This document shows positions 1 through 6,747 of a stretch of DNA of 12,597 nt, in pieces. This DNA is from Chitinophagaceae bacterium (lineage in GTDB: Bacteria; Bacteroidota; Bacteroidia; Chitinophagales; Chitinophagaceae), in assembly GCA_003526435.1 (NCBI GenBank), contig DPWF01000303.1, positions 3,598 to 16,194 on the forward strand. Reading direction: 5' to 3'. Both the position numbers and the translations under genes were made by a program. Every line of letters begins with the position of its first letter. Positions within the stretch are counted from its first letter, which is position 1. The notes under the pieces are model-generated. The model was not told the DNA's origin and searched no databases. It saw nothing but the letters and a program-made list of their open reading frames with translations.

Positions 1-85
1 CTGTAACCTTCTGGCAACGGCTGTTGAAGCCATACCATTGATTACACTGTATAATTCTCCTCTTTTAAATTGGTTGTTTGACATA

Positions 86-103
86 TAGTTAGCTATGCAA
101 CTA
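86..103 (-). promoter_or_regulatory. Possible operator and promoter of an unseen leftward gene
   Basis: The sequence holds an inverted repeat TAGTT-N8-AACTA at 86-103. Read on the minus strand, a TTTG (107-110 on the + strand) is followed 19 bases later by TATATGTC, a partial match to the Bacteroidota -7 box TAnnTTTG, so the repeat fills the spacer between the two boxes. A purine-rich AGAGGAG follows at about 57-63 on the minus strand, with ATG codons near 36-41. This layout would suit a gene leaving the window to the left that is repressed at its own promoter; MarR-type regulators often bind sites of this style. Too little of the gene is present to choose a frame or name a product, and positions 1-158 hold nothing else I can support. 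Confidence 0.25.
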
Positions 104-158
104 ATTCAAAGTAAATTCGTTTCTTTGATATTGCCAAGAATAAAACCTTAAAATTCCT

Positions 159-965
159 TTGCCAGCAACGCTTTTTATAGAATATCAGGGATCAAGACTG
201 CATTACCATCGGTTTGGCTATGGAAATCAATGGCTGTTCTGTTTTCATGGTTATGGTGAAGAGGGCGAAAAATTCCTTTTCCTTGAGGAAGCATTGTCAC
301 AAACACATACAGTGATAGCCATCGACATGCCTTTTCATGGTAAAACAGACTGGAGAGCGCCTCTTTTACTGGAACCGGTAGTTTTAATGGATATCATCCG
401 CCAGATAGTACCCCCCGGAATAACGATTCAGTTACTGGGTTATAGTATGGGTGGAAGGGTTTGTTTGCAATTACTCGAAATGTATCCAAAAGAAATCAGC
501 CATCTGGTGTTGCTGGCTCCTGACGGATTACACAAAAATCCCTGGCAAAAACTGGCTACACAAACCTGGCTGGGCCATCAACTATTCAGGGTTACCATGC
601 AATATCCTGGATGGATGTTTACCATGATGGGTCTCGCAACAAAATTCAGGCTTTTTAATAAAAGTATCAGCAGGTTTGCACACCATTATCTGGATGATGC
701 GGGTGAAAGACAAAAACTGTATCAAAGATGGACCTGTATGCGAAAATTCCGACCTGACTTGCATCAATTGAAACAAACCATTGCAGCTCACCGTATACCT
801 GTTCATTTGTTGTTTGGAAGATATGATCGTGTAATTGTTTCCAAACATGGGTTTCGTTTACAGGAAGGATTGGAAGATCTGATTACCGTAGAGGAACTTG
901 AAACCGGACATCACCTGCTACAGGAAAAATACAAAGCCAGCCTGTTAAAGATGTTGACTCCCTAA
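159..965 (+). CDS. alpha/beta-fold hydrolase
   Basis: A 268-residue cytoplasmic alpha/beta hydrolase with no signal peptide. The oxyanion-hole motif HGYGEEG is at residues 30-36. The nucleophile elbow GYSMGG is at 94-99, making Ser96 the nucleophile. The likely acid is Asp223 (FGRYDRV) and the catalytic His is 251 or 252 (ETGHH). A helical cap of roughly residues 125-205 lies between the Ser and Asp strands. The length is typical of the family. The start is TTG at 159: an in-frame stop lies just upstream at 141-143, and the first in-frame ATG is residue 57, which would remove the oxyanion motif. The substrate cannot be told from sequence; esterase, lipase-like or C-C hydrolase roles are all open. 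It runs the same way as the glycosyltransferase 99 bases downstream, but hairpin-forming sequence between them argues against tight co-transcription. Confidence 0.85.
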   Translation: MPATLFIEYQGSRLHYHRFGYGNQWLFCFHGYGEEGEKFLFLEEALSQTHTVIAIDMPFHGKTDWRAPLLLEPVVLMDIIRQIVPPGITIQLLGYSMGGRVCLQLLEMYPKEISHLVLLAPDGLHKNPWQKLATQTWLGHQLFRVTMQYPGWMFTMMGLATKFRLFNKSISRFAHHYLDDAGERQKLYQRWTCMRKFRPDLHQLKQTIAAHRIPVHLLFGRYDRVIVSKHGFRLQEGLEDLITVEELETGHHLLQEKYKASLLKMLTP

Positions 966-972
966 CCTTCTT

Positions 973-1020
973 CAGACTTTCAGACTTTCCGTCTGTCACC
1001 CTGACGAAGGAAGGAGAACT
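973..1020. repeat. Tandem 8-mer and hairpin-forming intergenic repeat
   Basis: The sequence shows CAGACTTT twice in tandem (973-980 and 981-988). Two alternative hairpins are possible: CAGAC/GTCTG (981-985 with 991-995), and an 8-pair stem with one mismatch (986-993 with 1003-1010). The segment reading GTCACCCTGACGAAGGAAGG resembles short interspersed sequences I recall from other Bacteroidota genomes, but I cannot confirm copies elsewhere. It may serve as a weak terminator for the hydrolase gene. Confidence 0.3.
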
Positions 1021-1064
1021 TCTCAACCTGCTACTATATAAACATAAATAAGTTTCTTTGCTGC

Positions 1065-2213
1065 ATGTACACGTCTGGACTCATCATTACAACATTTCTG
1101 GTATTGGCTTATTGCTGGCTGATTCTCCAGTACAGGAAATGGTTTCGTCGTTTACAAACTTTTAAACCTGCTGCAGGTGTTTCGCCTATTACTTCGTTTT
1201 CAATTATCATTCCTGCACGCAATGAAGCAAATGGTATAGAACATTGCATCAGAACTATTCTCAGCAGCAGTTACCCTGATTCACTTACTGAATTAATAGT
1301 GGTGGATGACCATTCCACAGATAACACAGCCGAAATTGTACTGCATCTTCAGCATGAATATTACAACTTACAACTCATCCGTCTTGAAGAACATCTTGAT
1401 GGCAACCCAATGAATGCTTATAAAAAGAAAGCAATTGAAGTGGCTATCAGTAAAAGTAAAAGCGAATGGATCATTACAACCGATGCCGATTGCCATGCCC
1501 CTGCTCAATGGCTGCATTTATACGATGCATATATTCAACAAAACAATCCGGTATTTGTAGCCGCTCCGGTAATGTTTACACATACAAAAGGTATCTTGTC
1601 ATTGTTTCAATTACTTGATTTTATGAGTTTGCAGGGTATTACTGCTGCTGCGGTTTCGGCAGGTTATCATACCATGTGCAATGGAGCCAACCTCGCATAC
1701 AGAAAAGATGTTTTTTATGAAGTGGGGCAATTTAAAGGTATTGACGAACTGGCGAGTGGTGATGATATGTTATTGATGTACAAGATCAAACAACAATATC
1801 CTGGTAAGCTGGGCTATCTTTTTAACCCGGGGGCAATTGTTACTACCGAACCCATGCATAACTGGTCGTCATTTATAAACCAGCGCATCCGTTGGGCAAG
1901 TAAGGCCGATCGTTATGATGACAAGAGTGTTTTTCGCATTCTGGTACTTGTATATGCGGTAAACCTTGCTTTGTTGATTTTATTACCTGTGAATCTTTTT
2001 GTTGCGGGCGAAATAGCGCATTGGCTTACACTAATACTGATAAAAACCATGGTTGAGCTTAGCTTCATGCGGCCAGTGGCGCGTTTTTATCAACAGCAGG
2101 ATGTTCTTTTATATTTTCCTTTGATGCAACCCTTGCACCTGCTGTACACAGTAATAGCCGGATGGCTGGGCAAATTTGGAACCTATCGGTGGAAAGGGAG
2201 AAAAGTTCACTAA
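1065..2213 (+). CDS. Family 2 glycosyltransferase, membrane-anchored
   Basis: A 382-residue GT2 enzyme that would transfer a sugar from a nucleotide-sugar donor at the cytoplasmic membrane face. The N-terminal membrane segment is at residues 4-22. The GT-A domain opens with IIPARNE (48-54). Acidic Asp81-Asp82 follow (VVDDHSTDN), and the metal-binding DxD is Asp140-Ala-Asp142 (TTDADC). The acceptor-side SGDD is at 231-234. QRIRW (273-277) matches the QxxRW signature of processive or membrane GT2 enzymes. Two or more hydrophobic segments from about 291 to 330 and around 350-365 re-anchor the C-terminus. Length and order fit the family. The start ATG at 1065 has no clear ribosome site, as is common in this phylum. 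The sugar and acceptor are unknown; glycolipid or surface polysaccharide synthesis is likely, though the polysaccharide genes on the other strand are not in the same operon. Confidence 0.88.
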   Translation: MYTSGLIITTFLVLAYCWLILQYRKWFRRLQTFKPAAGVSPITSFSIIIPARNEANGIEHCIRTILSSSYPDSLTELIVVDDHSTDNTAEIVLHLQHEYYNLQLIRLEEHLDGNPMNAYKKKAIEVAISKSKSEWIITTDADCHAPAQWLHLYDAYIQQNNPVFVAAPVMFTHTKGILSLFQLLDFMSLQGITAAAVSAGYHTMCNGANLAYRKDVFYEVGQFKGIDELASGDDMLLMYKIKQQYPGKLGYLFNPGAIVTTEPMHNWSSFINQRIRWASKADRYDDKSVFRILVLVYAVNLALLILLPVNLFVAGEIAHWLTLILIKTMVELSFMRPVARFYQQQDVLLYFPLMQPLHLLYTVIAGWLGKFGTYRWKGRKVH

Positions 2214-2226
2214 ATAAAATGCTTTA

Positions 2227-2322
2227 CTACATTTTTGGTTCGCTCTTTTCAGGCCACCAGGAATACAGGATCATAATCGCCAAACCAACCAGGAGAAAAC
2301 AATATTTTAAGAAATTCCACAT
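2227..2322 (-). CDS. Possible 31-residue single-pass membrane microprotein
   Basis: An ATG at 2320-2322 opens a 31-codon minus-strand frame ending in TAG at 2227-2229. It starts MWNFLKYCFLL, continues with an unbroken hydrophobic stretch to about residue 21, then Ser-Trp-Trp and a charged tail (PEKSEPKM). That is the pattern of a small inner-membrane protein with an aromatic anchor at the membrane edge. An in-frame stop 36 bases upstream fixes this as the only ATG. It lies antisense within the 225-base gap between the glycosyltransferase and the permease; that gap (2214-2438) shows nothing else I can support. No convincing promoter or ribosome site was seen, and a frame this short can arise by chance, so it is a candidate only. 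Confidence 0.35.
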   Translation of the reverse strand: MWNFLKYCFLLVGLAIMILYSWWPEKSEPKM

Positions 2323-2438
2323 AAATAATATTATACATAAATGATACCAATACTGTTAAAACGTTTATTCTATATGATCGCTTTTCGGTAAATATTCATT
2401 TCCAATCGGCGATTCATATAAATCAGTAATTTCCCACA

Positions 2439-3521
2439 GTGACTGCCATCTTCAATACGTCATCCACCTTCAAAAAGTTGCTCCATAATAAAGGAGCTGC
2501 ATTTGGATTGATCCTGATCATACTCAGTCTGCTGCTTGCAGTGTTTGGTTATTTTTTGGTGCCCGACTCTTCTCCCAATGCCAACCGTATGATTCCTGAG
2601 ATCGGGAGTAAAAAACCGGGGTATGAAGTACAACTGCTTCGTATTCATCGCGAAAAAACGGGTAACCCAGCTTCTTTTTTTTCGAAACTGCTAAATGGGG
2701 TTGAAGATCAATGGCAATATGTACCTGTTGAGTCGTACCGGGCACAAGAAGACAGTATCATTTATCAACGCATTGTAGATGAAAGAATTACAGAAAGAAA
2801 ATCGGCACTGCTATCCCAGGTAGCTCCCGAACCCGTTATACATGCAACATTTTACCTGGGCACCGATAAATTCGGAAGAGATATTTTAAGCCGCCTTATT
2901 ATTGGTGTAAGGGTAAGCCTTGCAGTTGGTATTATTGCCGTGATCATTTCACTCAGCATTGGTATGATACTGGGTGCGCTGGCGGGTTATTTCAGAGGCA
3001 GAACAGATGATATCATCATGTGGTTCCTGAATGTTATCTGGAGCATCCCTACCCTGCTGCTGGTTTTTGCCATAACCTTGGTACTTGGAAAAGGATTCTG
3101 GCAGGTATTTATTGCGGTTGGACTCACCATGTGCGTGAATGTGGCCCGCCTGGTTCGCGGACAGGTAATGGGCATTCGTGAACTGGAATATGTTGAAGCA
3201 ACAAGGGTACTCGGGTATTCGCATATGCGCACCATTATCAGACATATTCTACCCAATATTCTCGGTCCGGTGATGGTAATTGCTGCCAGTAATTTTGCAT
3301 CAGCTATTGTTATAGAAGCTGGTCTTAGTTTTTTGGGTGTGGGCGTACAACCTCCGCAGCCGAGTTGGGGATTGATGATCAAGGAGAACTATAATTTCAT
3401 CATCACCAATAATCCAATGCTCGCTCTTGCACCTGGTATTGCCATCATGTTACTGGTACTTGCTTTTAACTTACTCGGAAATGGTTTAAGAGATGCTTTG
3501 AATGTTAAAGGTGAAAGATAA
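2439..3521 (+). CDS. Peptide ABC transporter permease, OppC/DppC type
   Basis: A 360-residue inner-membrane permease of the oligopeptide/dipeptide/nickel uptake family (binding-protein-dependent type). The first membrane helix is at about residues 21-41. A long periplasmic loop (45-135) follows, then the family motif LGTDKFGRDILSRLI (140-154) and five further hydrophobic helices. The cytoplasmic EAA loop that contacts the ATPase is EYVEATRVLG-x7-IRHILPN (250-273). GLSFLGVGVQPPQPSWG (295-311) and the end NLLGNGLRDALN (344-355) are typical. The start is GTG at 2439; the first in-frame ATG is codon 51, which would remove the first helix. It needs an OppB-type partner, ATPases and a binding protein, none of which is in this window, so the transporter genes are scattered or only part of the locus is seen. 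It converges on the minus-strand polysaccharide gene with 23 bases between. Confidence 0.9.
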   Translation: MTAIFNTSSTFKKLLHNKGAAFGLILIILSLLLAVFGYFLVPDSSPNANRMIPEIGSKKPGYEVQLLRIHREKTGNPASFFSKLLNGVEDQWQYVPVESYRAQEDSIIYQRIVDERITERKSALLSQVAPEPVIHATFYLGTDKFGRDILSRLIIGVRVSLAVGIIAVIISLSIGMILGALAGYFRGRTDDIIMWFLNVIWSIPTLLLVFAITLVLGKGFWQVFIAVGLTMCVNVARLVRGQVMGIRELEYVEATRVLGYSHMRTIIRHILPNILGPVMVIAASNFASAIVIEAGLSFLGVGVQPPQPSWGLMIKENYNFIITNNPMLALAPGIAIMLLVLAFNLLGNGLRDALNVKGER

Positions 3522-3544
3522 TAACTGTACAATTATTTACCTTT
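3507..3544. terminator. Weak bidirectional terminator between convergent genes
   Basis: An imperfect hairpin spans the junction between the convergent permease and O-antigen ligase genes: AAAGGT (3507-3512) can pair with ACCTTT (3539-3544), and an inner ATAAT/ATTAT pair (3518-3522 with 3532-3536) is separated by unequal bulges. The T run after it on the + strand is short. It is placed where a shared terminator would be expected, but the stem is weak. Confidence 0.25.
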
Positions 3545-4999
3545 TTACGCTGCGAGGCTTTCTTTTTCTTCACGTAGTTTACCATCAAGTACTATCACCA
3601 TCCCCATACAGAGCCAGAAGAGACTGCCGATTTTATCTGTTTCAATCATATCGCTGATAAAGTTGATGGTACCAATCATAACAAGTATTACAGTTACTGT
3701 TATTGTTACGGCCCTATAGAAATAACTATGCAATGCGTGATAAATTTTTTGCAGGCGCATCAGCATAAAAAAATAAAGCGTACAAAAAATAATAAGACCA
3801 ATAACGCCCTGTTCCAGTGCAGTCAGTAAAAAATAATTGTGTACAGTAGAATGTTCGGGATTATTACTTACCCATGTTTCAAAACGCTGTACCGTATAAG
3901 GGCGATAATGAAGATAGAATGATGACGGCCCAAAACCTGTTAACGGTTTATTGGCCAGCATCCTTGCACCTGCCACCCATCTGTAAAAACGCTCTGCATT
4001 GGAAACATCTTTGAGTTCTACCGTAGCCGACAGGTGTTGCGAAAAATCGGTATGAAAAATGGTTTTATCATGATCTGGCGCAAAGCGGAAATAACGTTTG
4101 TCTGTTATCAGCCATGCTGTAGACAGCAACACTGCTGTAACCGCCAATATAATTAAGGCGCCCATTTGTTTTTTCCTGACGACAAATACCGACACAACTC
4201 CTGCCAGCAAAGCAAGCCAGGCACCTCTGGAATAAGCAAGTATTAAAGCAGACAGCCCCATAACTAAGGCAATGAATAACCATTTCCGCTGAAGAGTTTG
4301 CCTCGGTGTAAGATGATAAACACAAAACAAAACAGCTAACAGGCAAACCAGCATAGATGCATAGTTCACATGATTTCGGAAGAAAGGAAACAAGTGTCGG
4401 TTTATACTTTCAAAACTAAATTCATCTACACCATGCCGAAACAAAGTAGTGGCTATTACAAAACCCATGGGCCATAACAAACAGGCAGTAAGTTTTTGTA
4501 TCCCTGAAATACTATTGAGCCATACCGTTGGTAAAATAACAAAGGGAATAATGTACCAGGTTTTAGCCAACAGAAATTTCATTGCCGGAATTGGTTCTAT
4601 GGCATAAACCATGGTAATAGCGATCCAGCATACGTGAAGAATCAGTAAAAAAAATAAGGGGTGTTTCCATACTATTAATGGGAAATGGTGGGGCTTATGC
4701 CACCAATAGAGCAGTGCTAACCCAGTGAGTAACAACATCAGTATCTCATCCGGAAAATCGAGTCCGAGTTGAGGCGTAATATTCAGCTCAGTCGATAATG
4801 GCAGCATGCATAACAGCAGCCAGAATAATTGTTGTGTATGTTGTGTTGATACCTGAAAGATGAAGGGCAGAATAATCCATGCAAAAGGAATGATCATCCA
4901 TTGCCATTGCTGGCATATGATGGCAATAACTGAAAAGCCTAAAAACAATAATAAGGCAAATATTTCCTTTGGCTTATATGCTACAATTAAGGAACGCAT
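3545..4999 (-). CDS. O-antigen ligase/polymerase-like membrane protein
   Basis: A 484-residue polytopic protein of the Wzy_C/WaaL family, which polymerises polysaccharide repeat units or attaches finished polymer to a lipid or protein acceptor on the periplasmic side. About 11-12 hydrophobic segments run from residue 13 to 470. The family core begins at YSRGAWLALLAGVV (256-269). It continues in the large periplasmic loop with ERFYRWVAGARML (336-348) and KPLTGFGPSSF (351-361), and ends with HSTVHNYFLLTALEQG (383-398). The Arg of SRG and the His of VHNYFL are the residues usually conserved. Polymerase and ligase cannot be told apart from sequence alone. Its ATG overlaps the stop of the Wzz-like gene by one base (TAATG), so the two are translationally coupled, which favours a polymerase and length-regulator pair. 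Confidence 0.85.
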   Translation of the reverse strand: MRSLIVAYKPKEIFALLLFLGFSVIAIICQQWQWMIIPFAWIILPFIFQVSTQHTQQLFWLLLCMLPLSTELNITPQLGLDFPDEILMLLLTGLALLYWWHKPHHFPLIVWKHPLFFLLILHVCWIAITMVYAIEPIPAMKFLLAKTWYIIPFVILPTVWLNSISGIQKLTACLLWPMGFVIATTLFRHGVDEFSFESINRHLFPFFRNHVNYASMLVCLLAVLFCVYHLTPRQTLQRKWLFIALVMGLSALILAYSRGAWLALLAGVVSVFVVRKKQMGALIILAVTAVLLSTAWLITDKRYFRFAPDHDKTIFHTDFSQHLSATVELKDVSNAERFYRWVAGARMLANKPLTGFGPSSFYLHYRPYTVQRFETWVSNNPEHSTVHNYFLLTALEQGVIGLIIFCTLYFFMLMRLQKIYHALHSYFYRAVTITVTVILVMIGTINFISDMIETDKIGSLFWLCMGMVIVLDGKLREEKESLAA

Positions 5000-5862
5000 T
5001 ATGATGCCTTTTTGCGGTTTCCCAGCAGCAGTAGCAATAAAGAAAAAATAAATCCTGCAATAGTTGCGGCAAGAATGATAGCAAGTTTGTCTGGACGTTC
5101 TGCTTTAGCAGAAGGCACCGCAGGCTCCAGCACATATAATGCATCAGGAGCTGTTTCGCCCATTAGTTTAAAGGTGGCAGCCGTTTTTCTGTAACGGGTC
5201 AATTGCTCCAGCAGGGTTTCCATGTGTTTCTGCACCAGTACCCCTTGCGCAGTAGACCTGTTTAACAGGCTATCATTTAATTGTCTGTACTGCTGTTCTG
5301 TTTGAATAATTGACTGGTTCAGCTTATCTTCTGCCGACTGATAATTGGATTGCCATATTTCTTCCAGTTGTTTCTTTACAATACCGATCAATGTATTGAT
5401 GATGGAAGCAGAGAGTTCCCTATCTTTGGTCCAGCAAATAATTTTTAATTGCCCCTGTTCTGTTCTTTGCAGTGACAGATTATCCCTTAGTTTTAAAACA
5501 GCTTTTCGCCTGAGTATCTGTAACGGATCATTACCGAACTGGTAATATTCAACCAGCTTATATTCATCTACCAGTTGTTTGTAAGTGGTATCAAGATCTG
5601 CAATACCTATTATACGGTCGAGATCGTCGCCTGAGCCAAAATAAGAATACAGCCCCTGTATATTTTCACTAAACAAACGCGATTTATCTGCCAGTTGCGG
5701 ATTGGCCGATATGAGCTTTGCGGTGGAGCGATACTGTTTGGGCATCAAAAAACTTGTAATGGTTGCTACAAGTGCAGACAGCATGGTAAATAGCAATAGC
5801 TTTTTCCAGTTTCGCTGTATGAGATCTGCAGTGTCAGCCATATTGAATGATGGGTTATTCAT
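4999..5862 (-). CDS. Wzz/GumC-like polysaccharide chain-length protein
   Basis: A 287-residue inner-membrane protein of the polysaccharide co-polymerase type. It has a short cytoplasmic N-terminus, a first membrane helix at residues 21-40 and the typical following motif PKQYRSTAKL (41-50). A periplasmic domain follows, with heptad-like helices around 150-230, and a second membrane helix lies at about 260-280, ending in a short basic tail (NRKKAS). The Pro-rich run before the last helix (VLEPAVPSAKAERPDK, about 243-258) is the family's PxxP region. There is no attached tyrosine-kinase domain and no outer-membrane export protein nearby, so it resembles the short Wzz form rather than full Wzc or GumC. 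It is followed by the ligase/polymerase-like gene with a one-base overlap and starts 33 bases after the Lrp-type gene ends. A second in-frame ATG at codon 8 is possible. Confidence 0.85.
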   Translation of the reverse strand: MNNPSFNMADTADLIQRNWKKLLLFTMLSALVATITSFLMPKQYRSTAKLISANPQLADKSRLFSENIQGLYSYFGSGDDLDRIIGIADLDTTYKQLVDEYKLVEYYQFGNDPLQILRRKAVLKLRDNLSLQRTEQGQLKIICWTKDRELSASIINTLIGIVKKQLEEIWQSNYQSAEDKLNQSIIQTEQQYRQLNDSLLNRSTAQGVLVQKHMETLLEQLTRYRKTAATFKLMGETAPDALYVLEPAVPSAKAERPDKLAIILAATIAGFIFSLLLLLLGNRKKAS

Positions 5863-5895
5863 GCCTTATGAAAGTACAATTAAATGATTGATCTT

Positions 5896-6372
5896 TTAGC
5901 TGTTTTCAGAGAGCACCACCACATTTCTGTCGAGGCTTTCTTCAAGTGAGATAAAAGTTTCTGTTCTTTCAATACCTTTTATTTTTTGTAGTTCATCGTG
6001 TAATACGTAGCGCAGTTCCTGTATATCCTTACAAACAATTTCAGCAAACATGCTGTAATTACCCGTGGTATAATTGAGTCTAACGATCTGCGGGATCTTT
6101 TTCAGTTCTTTGGCAACTGTATCGTACAATGAACTTTTTTCGAGGTAAACGCCAATAAAAGCAATTACATCATAACCCAGGGCTTTGAGATCAACAGATA
6201 GTTTTTTACCTTTCACAACATTCAGCTCTTCCAGTTTTTTTATACGTACATGAATGGTACCCCCGGAAACAAAGAGTTTTTTGCCCAGATCGGCATAAGA
6301 GATCTCTGCATTTTCCATCATTTCCTGTATGATCTGGTAATCCAGTTTGTCAAGATTTAATTTGGCAGACAT
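5896..6372 (-). CDS. Lrp/AsnC-family transcriptional regulator
   Basis: A 158-residue DNA-binding regulator of the feast/famine family, which senses amino acids or related ligands. The N-terminal helix-turn-helix is at about residues 10-55, opening LDKLDYQIIQEMMENAEISY, with the recognition part in SGGTIHVRIKKLEE (36-49). The ligand-binding and oligomer-forming RAM domain covers about 66-150 (the strand VIAFIGVYL, then NYTTGNYSMFAEIVCKD). Length and layout are standard. The gene is divergent from the tRNA-like RNA with a 148-base, very AT-rich gap between them that could carry its own binding sites, as these regulators often control themselves and neighbours. It runs in the same direction as the Wzz and ligase-like genes (33-base gap) and may be co-transcribed with them. 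Its target genes are unknown. Confidence 0.93.
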   Translation of the reverse strand: MSAKLNLDKLDYQIIQEMMENAEISYADLGKKLFVSGGTIHVRIKKLEELNVVKGKKLSVDLKALGYDVIAFIGVYLEKSSLYDTVAKELKKIPQIVRLNYTTGNYSMFAEIVCKDIQELRYVLHDELQKIKGIERTETFISLEESLDRNVVVLSENS

Positions 6373-6456
6373 TTTTACTACTATTTTTTGATAAAATTCA
6401 ATTAATAAACAATTTTATTAAATAATATTTATATTTTCAAAATAATTATTGAATTA

Positions 6457-6489
6457 TTTGTAACGAATAGGCCATTTAACCTAATTTTG
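6457..6489 (+). promoter_or_regulatory. Bacteroidota-type promoter for the tRNA-like RNA
   Basis: TTTG at 6457-6460 is followed after 21 bases by TAATTTTG at 6482-6489, an exact match to the Bacteroidota -7 box TAnnTTTG with a fitting -33 box. Transcription would begin near 6494-6497, about 25 bases before the acceptor stem of the tRNA-like RNA at 6521, leaving a short leader to be trimmed. No protein start lies downstream on this strand before the terminator, so the promoter most likely serves the RNA. No other promoter in the window matches as well. Confidence 0.6.
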
Positions 6490-6520
6490 TGTTATCAAAC
6501 AAAGAAATAGTTCTTATATA

Positions 6521-6693
6521 CTGTGGGGTGATGAAACTTTTGGCAGACATGCCCTCTTGTCTCGGGGGTGAGGATAACAGGACAAACGTAGTGTAGAGCC
6601 GGATCGGTAGCAATATCGGTTCGACCAGGGTCGACCACTGAACTTTGCGCTATAGCTAACTGCCTCGTGGAGGTTCGATCCCTCCCCCTACAG
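6521..6693 (+). ncRNA. Class II tRNA-like RNA with ~100-base variable region
   Basis: The ends fold as a tRNA. The 7-pair acceptor stem is TGTGGGG (6522-6528) with CCCTACA (6686-6692), and C6521-G6693 can add an eighth pair. U8 is present. The D arm is ATG/CAT (6531-6533 with 6548-6550) with GG at 6542-6543. The anticodon stem is CCCTC/GGGGG (6552-6556 with 6564-6568). The T arm is GGAGG/CCTCC (6669-6673 with 6681-6685) with a canonical TTCGATC loop. The D arm (TTTGGCAGACAT) resembles leucine tRNAs. The anticodon loop reads TTGTCTC, giving GTC, an aspartate anticodon that does not suit a class II body, with an unusual T at position 37. The variable region (6569-6668) is about 100 bases, closed by GAGG (6570-6573) with CCTC (6663-6666), and has internal hairpins. 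No CCA is encoded. It may be a tRNA-derived regulatory RNA, a decayed tRNA with an insertion, or a new RNA class. Confidence 0.6.
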
Positions 6694-6701
6694 CACAACA
6701 T

Positions 6702-6744
6702 CTAAAAAGGCTTTGTAAATCAATGATTTACAAAGCCTTTTTAG
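6702..6744 (+). terminator. Strong intrinsic terminator after the tRNA-like RNA
   Basis: A perfect 19-pair inverted repeat: 6702-6720 pairs with 6726-6744 around the loop CAATG. The left arm begins CTAAAAAGGC and the right arm ends GCCTTTTTAG, with TTTT following at 6745-6748. The A-run/T-run symmetry lets it act in both directions. It starts nine bases after the tRNA-like RNA ends. It would also block minus-strand transcripts of the conjugative element from running into the chromosome. Confidence 0.75.
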
Positions 6745-6747
6745 TTT

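Noticed and set aside
2162..2344. 60-residue + strand frame after the glycosyltransferase
   Set aside because: It overlaps the end of the glycosyltransferase gene in another frame and has no domain or membrane pattern. The opposite strand gives a more protein-like frame.
2987..3382. 131-residue and 98-residue minus-strand frames
   Set aside because: Both lie antisense within the permease gene, whose family motifs are clear, and neither shows a domain.
5221..5860. Tyrosine kinase domain fused to the chain-length protein
   Set aside because: The protein ends soon after the second membrane helix, with no Walker motifs.
6521..6693. tmRNA (ssrA)
   Set aside because: About half the usual length, has a real D stem and anticodon arm, and shows no tag-peptide frame ending in Ala-Ala and no tmRNA-type 5' end.
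6521..6693. Intron-containing or ordinary tRNA-Leu/tRNA-Asp
   Set aside because: The extra bases lie in the variable region rather than the anticodon loop, are too few for a group I intron, and lack its core. The loop gives GTC, which does not match the class II body.
6495..6701. 68-residue minus-strand frame across the tRNA-like RNA
   Set aside because: It is antisense to a strongly structured RNA. Its Arg/Thr/Pro-rich composition is what such RNA gives by chance, and the + strand has a matching promoter and terminator.
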